Shown in pieces: positions 9,894 to 14,928 of a stretch of 14,928 bases of DNA; within the stretch, counting starts at the first letter, position 1, and every line of letters begins with the position of its first letter. Under the pieces are notes generated by a model that was not told where the DNA came from, ran no database searches, and was given only the letters and a program-made list of their open reading frames with translations. The translations under genes were made by a program, and so were the position numbers. Source of the DNA: Irineochytrium annulatum (taxonomy: Eukaryota; Chytridiomycota; Chytridiomycetes; Chytridiales; Chytridiaceae); contig JADGJL010000410.1 in NCBI GenBank assembly GCA_027600665.1, positions 7,206 to 22,133 of the forward strand. Direction: 5' to 3'.

Positions 9894-10824
9894 TCAGAAG
9901 CCGCCGAACCCAAAGCGCCTGTCGCCCCTCTCACGATGGCGGTCCTTGCTGTGGATTTTGATATCCTTGCCGCCATCGTCGCAGTCGTCCTCGCCACGAC
10001 GCCTGAGATACTGTTCACACTGTTAGTGCCATCTACTAATGCAAAGAATGAAGGTTCGAAAGCGCGCAAGACTTACATTGCCGCCATAACCGCCCTGCTC
10101 AGCGCCGTATCCGCCGTATTGGCTGCCGTCCTCGCCCTCGTTGCCGAAGCCATCGTTGCCAAAGTTGCGGTCGCCGCGGATCCTGTCTCGGTTCTTGTCG
10201 TGGATGCGGATTCTGTCGCCCTCTTTGTGACACTTTTTCTTCTGCTGCTGCTTCTTGACGACGACCGGCTGCTGCTGCTTGATTACTGGCTGCTGCTTCT
10301 TGACGATGGGCTGCTGCTTTTTGACGATGGGTTGCAGCTTCTTGACGATGGGTTGCTCCTTCTTGACGATCGGTTGCTGCTTTATAACAACGCCATGCTT
10401 CTGCTTGATGATGGGCTGCTGCTTGAAGCCGGCGGCGTCGACACCCTCCTCGACCTCGGCATCGTGCGCGTCGTCCGTGTGTTCGCAGCCTCGCGGTTTG
10501 GGGCGCCAATGACGGGGGTGGCGTGTTGCGCGGCAATAGGGGCGACGGCAGGCGCGTACGCCTCGGGGTTCATTGCCTCGGGCGCGGTCGGGGTTATCTC
10601 AGGAGCAGTGGGGTTGAGGGTCTCGCCGACAGGGACGGCCTGGCGCTCCTCCCCACGGCTAAAAGGGGCCTCGTCGGGCATCAGAGGCGTGGCCTCGGGG
10701 GCATTGGAAACCTGGGGAGCGACCGGAGAGGCAGCAGAGTGGCCGAGACCTGAGGCATTGGTGCAGCTTGTGCCGAGATGAGGAGGGCGCTAAGGACAAA
10801 TGTAGTGAGGCGGTTGAAGAGCAT
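9894..10824 (-). pseudogene. S' : frameshifted copy of the secreted repeat gene S
   Basis: It matches S throughout, including signal peptide, repeat block, intron position and C-terminal motif. Minus-strand parts: 10824-10077, intron 10076-10011 (GTAAGT ... AACAG, 66 nt), 10010-9894. Two uncompensated lesions break the frame. One base is missing about 70 nt into the gene, in the Ala/Pro-rich part just after the signal peptide, giving a stop after about 48 codons near 10680. Two extra bases (a duplicated AC) lie near 10475, before the repeat block. Start, middle and end thus lie in three different frames. The repeat block is almost unchanged from S in unit order and number; one Arg codon is missing after it. 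The exon 2 part is intact and ends with the same Gly-Gly-Phe. Either decay is recent or gene conversion keeps part of it similar. Two base-calling errors could mimic the breaks, but clean splice sites say nothing about translation. Confidence 0.85.
10242..10421 (-). repeat. 21-bp minisatellite in S', mirror of the one in S
   Basis: Same number and order of units as in S (5086-5265), in the opposite orientation, with only scattered substitutions. As a long, highly similar inverted pair, the two blocks could pair with each other in single strands or recombine. Confidence 0.88.
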
Positions 10825-11113
10825 ATTGTTAATGAGAGGTGTCGTTGGGATGTGTTGATGAGAGGAGGTGGGAGCGTAAGCTGAGTCGATGCCTTGACTT
10901 CGTCAGTTCCGCGTCCCATTATTCAAAGCCAACTCTTGTATTCATAAGCACTGCAAGTGTGCTGTACATCCTTCGGCATAGTCCGCTTAACAGCAGGAGG
11001 CAGTTCGGGCCTAACTGATTACTCACCAAGGTAACAACAGGCAGTCTAAAGTTCTGTATAAGGCGTGAATAATAACGACCTTTTAGACTGTCTACTTTCA
11101 ACCTATGGAAAAA
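10825..11113. promoter_or_regulatory. Divergent promoter region between S' and AB
   Basis: The two right-arm genes point away from each other, so their start regions share this short interval. A CA/CCT-rich leader precedes S', similar in character to that of S. An inverted repeat and the AB TATA element lie at its right side. In the left arm the dioxygenase segment occupies the matching place. Confidence 0.5.
11042..11090. repeat. Short inverted repeat in the divergent promoter
   Basis: CAGTCTAAA at 11042-11050 and its exact complement TTTAGACTG at 11082-11090, 31 nt apart. A related half (CAGTCTAA) stands at 2232-2239 in the left arm, where similarity to AB's upstream region ends. It could be an operator-like site or a worn element end; 49 bp is too short to call a mobile element. 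Confidence 0.45.
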
Positions 11114-11120
11114 TATAAGA
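11114..11120 (+). promoter_or_regulatory. TATA-like element of gene AB
   Basis: TATAAGA, 62 nt before the ATG at 11176; the same heptamer is used by S. The corresponding piece is missing upstream of AB'. Confidence 0.55.
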
Positions 11121-11175
11121 CGATGGCTGATCATGCGCTGATCAAATGCTCGCACAACTCCACCACCCGGCGCCG

Positions 11176-13754
11176 ATGCTCACGTCCCTCTCCGACGTCC
11201 TCCCCTACGAGATCATCGCCCAGCTGAGTGTCCACCTCCATCCGCACGATGTCAGGCGGCTGGAGATTGTCGCCGTGCGCTCGACCGACCCGGCATCCCG
11301 CGATCGCGACGGTTCCACCAGAGGGGGGCACTGCCGCCCCCTCCGCCTCCCCGCGAGCCTGACGGTCGATCCGAACTTCGCGCTTCTGAATCTACGCAGC
11401 CACATTGCCGCCTACGCCGGCGGCATTCTCCTCCGGTGCCCCATCAACCTTGACCGCGTCGCCTTCGATCGCGGCTGCCTCGGTCGCGTCCATCTGCACA
11501 GGCTCGGCGCGTGCTACCTGGCGGCAGCCATCCGGATCGACCCGACGCTCGACGTCGCGTTCCTTCGCGCCCCCTCCGAGATCGGGGAGAAGGCCGGGAG
11601 GGTGGCCTTGGGGCACGCCTTCAGGATCGTCCACGAGCGGAGCCCCACCGCGTTCGCGCTGTCCGCCGCCGTGAGGGAGTGGGCGTGCGAGGTCGACGAC
11701 GTCGGGCTGCTGGAGGCCTGGTGGGGGAATCGGGAACGTCGTGTTCCGACGCCGGACTGGGATGTCGAGCGCGAGAGGCTCGCGGCACTCGTGGACAAAT
11801 GCGTTCGGAGCGGGTCCGCCGTCGCGCTAAGGTTTCTCATGGTGGAGCTGGACGTCCGGTTCGAGGAACGTCAACTGGTGGAGGCGTGTCGGACGGGGTG
11901 GAGGGACGTGGTGATGGTCGCGTTGAGCGCGCCGTGGGACAGGGCCGTGCTGAATAAGTGCCTGATGGAAGGCGCGCTGTCCGGCCGCGGCGATTGGTTT
12001 GAGGGCAAGGCCGGGCTGATTCGAACCCTGTGCGGGGCTCCCGGCGTGCCGGCGGATTGTGGGAAGGCTCTATCAAAGGCGTTTGAGACTGGAAGCGCCG
12101 AGATTGCGGGTGAAATGATGGAGGTTGCGAAAGAGCGGATGACCGGCGCGGACGTGGCCGAGTGGCTTGCTCGGTGGTTAGCGTTGGAAAAGAGGATTCC
12201 AAGTACTGGGAAGCGCGCGCACGGTCGTATGTATTAGTTTCTGATAATTTCCTTTCGGTTCTATTGTACTGACTCGCTGTAGGCTCACACCTACAGCTCG
12301 TCCGGCTTGCACTGCGTTCCACGATGGAGATCGCGCCGCAGCGGCTCCAAGCCGACCCGCTAGGCGCCCTGTCCCTTGCACTCCCCTGCCGCGACCCAAG
12401 CCTCGTCGCGGCGCTGCTTTCAACCGCGTCCGAGCAGGAATCGTCCGCTCAGATCTGCCAATGGCTAGAGGACCAGCTTTTCCGCCTTGATGGCAACATA
12501 GACGTCGATACGCACCTGCTTGTCGTCGGGTTCTTGGATGGGCAGTTCCACCTCGACGAGTGCCGCGTCCGCCGCTTGTTGGTCTCGACGGCCACGGAGG
12601 GCCAGCTCGCAACGTTCCACGGCCTCCTTGGCCGCTATGGCGCGCTGCTGTTTTCGGACGCTAACCTCCGTCTCCAGGTTCTCCAAGCTCTCCTGAGCCC
12701 CTGCTTCGCTTGCGCCTTTCCCGACTCGGACGGCGACAGTGACGTCCTTCCGGGGTGGGATCGTGCGTGGATAGCGCGGGACATCGTTCTCGCAAGCCCT
12801 GCTATCAGCGCTAAGGACGCCTTCACCCTTTCGCGCGCGGCGTACGGAAGTTTCTTCATCGCCGGCATGTCGGCTCTCGACGCACTCGGGCTTTTAGACG
12901 CACGGGTGATGCTCGACGCCGATGTATCGTGGTGTTGCTTTGGCTGTCCCAGCAACAGGAAGAGCTCGCGCCGCTCGGTAGTTGAGCGGCGTTTGGACCT
13001 TCATGTGTACGAGAGCTTTCTATACCTACTAAACCGACTCCTGACGTCGATGACGACAGCGACGGGGTGTGGATGCGGGCCGGAGATGATGACGCAGGCA
13101 GGGGTGCAGCACGTGGCGTGCTCGGCGTCGCACGCGATCGGTCGACAGCGGTCGCGCCTGGCCGAGCTCGAGTGCGGGTCTCGGGGCTTGTTCCTCGCAT
13201 CCGTGCGGCGCGCGCTCATGAACGCCCCGGGCGTTGATGTTGGATGGGTGACGCCGTGGCTCCCCGACGTGGCCGCGTGGGTGCGTGCCGAGCTCTCCGG
13301 CGATCGCGGGGTCGACGTGACCGCGGTGTACCCGCCGTTCAGGGTCGGCTCGGCTCACCGCGAGGTCTACACGTTGGCGTGTCAGGCGGCGTGCGAGGAA
13401 GTTGTGGGCGCGCTGTTGGAGCGGCGTTTGCTGGCTCTGGGGGATGGCGTATTGGAGGAGGCCGTATCGCGACCCGGGATATTCAGGATCGTGTTGGCCG
13501 CCGTGTTGAAGTGTTCACGCTTTTTTGGAGAGAGGGGTCGGAGGGGTTTGTTCTGCGCGGCGGAAAAGGCGGTCGCGGCCGGCGATATGGCGTCATTGGA
13601 TGCAGTACTGAGAAGTGGCAGGCTTGGTAGCTGGGAGGCTGAGAAGGAAAAGTGGGAGCAGCTATTGAGGCTTGCGGTTGGAAACAGGGTTGCAATCGGC
13701 CTTATTGTGCATTACGGGAGGGAGGCAATGGTGGGCTCTGTTATTCGTGTGTAG
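11176..13754 (+). CDS. AB : large F-box-like protein with degenerate ankyrin-like repeats
   Basis: A predicted 840-residue protein with exons 11176-12226 and 12283-13754. The 56-nt intron begins GTATGT, has TACTGAC as branch site and ends CTGTAG; phase 1 joins exactly into the downstream frame, giving ...KRAHGR then SHLQLVRLALRS before the internal Met at 12324. The relic AB' keeps a matching coding stretch upstream of the same Met and an intron trace, so the Met is internal. The N-terminal 40 residues (LSDVLPYEIIAQLSVHL ... DVRRLEIV) fit an F-box-like helix set, which in other proteins binds Skp1 in SCF ubiquitin ligases. The rest is helical, with Leu/Ala pairs spaced as in worn ankyrin repeats (for example ACRTGWRDVVMVAL and PSLVAALLSTAS), suited to protein binding. 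Start: 11176 is shared with AB'; an in-frame ATG at 11146 is not. A segment of 49 codons (12957-13103) is absent from AB'. Function inferred: substrate receptor; family members are poorly characterised. Confidence 0.82.
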
Positions 13755-14364
13755 AGTTTTATGGTCGTCTCTCGTTGTCACTGGTGGAACTCGTTTCCTG
13801 ACTTTGTTTTTTTGTCGTATGCTTTGCAGATGTAGCTTGCATAATACGAGCGTCATTTTTGAGTATTGTAGGGAGGGTTAGCTGAAACTTGCTTAAGCTT
13901 TGCCCTATTTTTCTCTAATTCGCATCATTATATTGCTCCTTTTGTAGATCCCAATGATTAGTTCTTTCGCTACCATAATATATTGTACTTGTACATGCAA
14001 GCAGTAAATATCACCCCCGCGTGGAGATACATTTTGTGCAACCAAGGGGTGAATATTAGGTCATGTGCCGAATCCTCTTGTCCTTCGTTCTCAGGGAGTG
14101 CGCTACATGTCACTTTTTATTTCTTTTTTCCGTTTTGGGAACTGAAGTTGTGACTTCAATTAAATTGATCGCGCGATGCTGCCTTCTTTGCATTTGCTTG
14201 ATTCTGTATCGCCATTTATTCGTATATCAATGTCTGCAAAGAACAGACATAGATGGGAGTTAAAAGTATTCCTTGAAAATAAAGATTGTACAACAAATTG
14301 TCAAAGCCCAGAAACATAGAAGCATGTAAAAAAGGTCGAAAATCCTGCGAAGTCAGAACTCTAC
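13755..14364. other. AT-rich stretch between two converging genes
   Basis: About 0.6 kb with poly-T runs and no supportable gene. It should contain the 3' ends of AB and of the right-edge gene. No AATAAA for AB is obvious on the plus strand before 14277. Confidence 0.5.
14215..14220 (-). terminator. Candidate polyadenylation signal of the right-edge gene
   Basis: AATAAA on the minus strand, about 145 nt after the stop codon at 14365. Confidence 0.4.
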
Positions 14365-14928
14365 TCAAGTACCCTCCTCCACCGGCTCCGGGCTGTGACG
14401 GTCCCCGAAGGTGTCTGTGACCGCGGAGTGATGCGTGGCGAACGTATCACCAGTCCCATGCCTTATCGGTGACACCCTCTTATCCCCATCTATCCTTCTC
14501 TGTGCCCCAGCGTCCATCTCGACCACGTCCTTCTCGAGCAGCCGCCTGCTCTCCTCATCATCGCCGGCCTTATAAACCGGTAAGCCGCCCCAAAGACTCC
14601 CCGCCACGCTCGTCCCAATGCTTGTCGTCGAGTCCCCGCGCGCCTGCGCCTTGGCCCTCCGCTCGGCCGTTGCGGCGCTCTCAATGTTCGCCAGCGCCGC
14701 GCCAGGGGGCAATACGCCGTCCTCCACGTCCTTCACGGCCTTGTCGACGGCTGCCGCGAACCTCACGCCACCGCTCGAGGCCAGAGAGCTCGTTGTCGCC
14801 GTTGTGCTGGACGCTGCCGTGGCGGCCCCAACGCCTAATCCCACGCCTTCGGGCACCTTATCGACGGTCGGGTACCGCTTCGGCGGCAAGGGGAAGTGGA
14901 ATGACGCCCCAACGTCGACATCCAGCGC
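14365..14928 (-). CDS. C-terminal part of an unidentified hydrophilic protein
   Basis: An open frame enters from the right edge and ends at a TGA at 14367-14365, giving at least 187 residues with no start codon in the window. The visible part opens ALDVDVGASFHFPLPPKRYP. An Ala/Ser/Thr-rich low-complexity stretch follows, then an Ala/Arg/Glu-rich helix, LWGGLPVYKAGDDEESRRLL, and an acidic, His/Asp-rich end. No membrane segment or known domain is visible. It reads like a regulatory or cytoplasmic tail. High GC and the steady composition favour real coding, but an intron further upstream cannot be excluded. Confidence 0.65.
   Translation of the reverse strand, partial: ALDVDVGASFHFPLPPKRYPTVDKVPEGVGLGVGAATAASSTTATTSSLASSGGVRFAAAVDKAVKDVEDGVLPPGAALANIESAATAERRAKAQARGDSTTSIGTSVAGSLWGGLPVYKAGDDEESRRLLEKDVVEMDAGAQRRIDGDKRVSPIRHGTGDTFATHHSAVTDTFGDRHSPEPVEEGT

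Larger units (their letters stand above)
9894..13145. repeat. Right arm of an inverted segmental duplication
   Basis: Contains S' (minus) and the first two thirds of AB (plus), the mirror image of AB' (minus) and S (plus) in the left arm at 1113-5614. The two units are about 350 nt apart here, against about 2.5 kb in the left arm. Confidence 0.85.

Noticed and set aside
9858..10781. 307-codon plus-strand frame rich in Leu and Asp
   Set aside because: It is the antisense of the S' repeat block; the Leu-Leu-Asp-Asp pattern is the reverse complement of the QQPIVKK units.
1113..13754. Transposon-driven duplication
   Set aside because: No transposase, long terminal repeats, target-site duplications or element ends could be found in or beside either arm.

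Overview
This looks like nuclear DNA of a fungus, most likely a flagellated (zoosporic, chytrid-like) lineage. The genes are spliced, with short introns of about 39-108 nt that have GT...CTRAY...AG signals (one appears to be GC-AG). There is a polyubiquitin gene and a gene with the HAUS6 N-terminal signature of the augmin complex. One gene encodes a large F-box-like protein with degenerate ankyrin-like repeats, a type I associate with chytrid genomes. The lineage call is inference; no ribosomal or organellar marker is present.

Layout, left to right: polyubiquitin (minus, 1-706, 3' end outside the window); a decayed copy of an F-box-like/repeat gene (minus, 1113-2198); an Fe(II)/2-oxoglutarate dioxygenase of the prolyl-4-hydroxylase-like type (plus, 2310-3757, one 47-nt intron); an AT-rich gap; a secreted repeat protein called S here (plus, 4678-5614); a two-pass membrane protein (minus, 6260-7352, three exons); HAUS6 (minus, 7866-9632, seven exons); a frameshifted copy of S, called S' (minus, 9894-10824); the intact F-box-like/repeat gene, called AB (plus, 11176-13754, two exons); an AT-rich gap; and the C-terminal part of an unidentified gene (minus, 14365 to the right edge).

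The main result is structural. The order AB'(-) ... S(+) on the left is the reverse complement of S'(-) ... AB(+) on the right, so the window carries an inverted segmental duplication around a unique core (membrane protein and HAUS6). Decay is reciprocal: the left arm keeps S and has lost AB, the right arm keeps AB and has lost S. The dioxygenase gene lies only in the left arm, between the two duplicated units, where the right arm has just a short divergent promoter region. The AB' relic also preserves the reading frame across the AB intron, which shows that the two long open frames at 11176-12226 and 12283-13754 are one gene.

No mobile element with recognisable ends, CRISPR array, rRNA or tRNA was found. 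Exon boundaries were worked out by hand from splice signals, phase and protein continuity; transcripts would confirm them.
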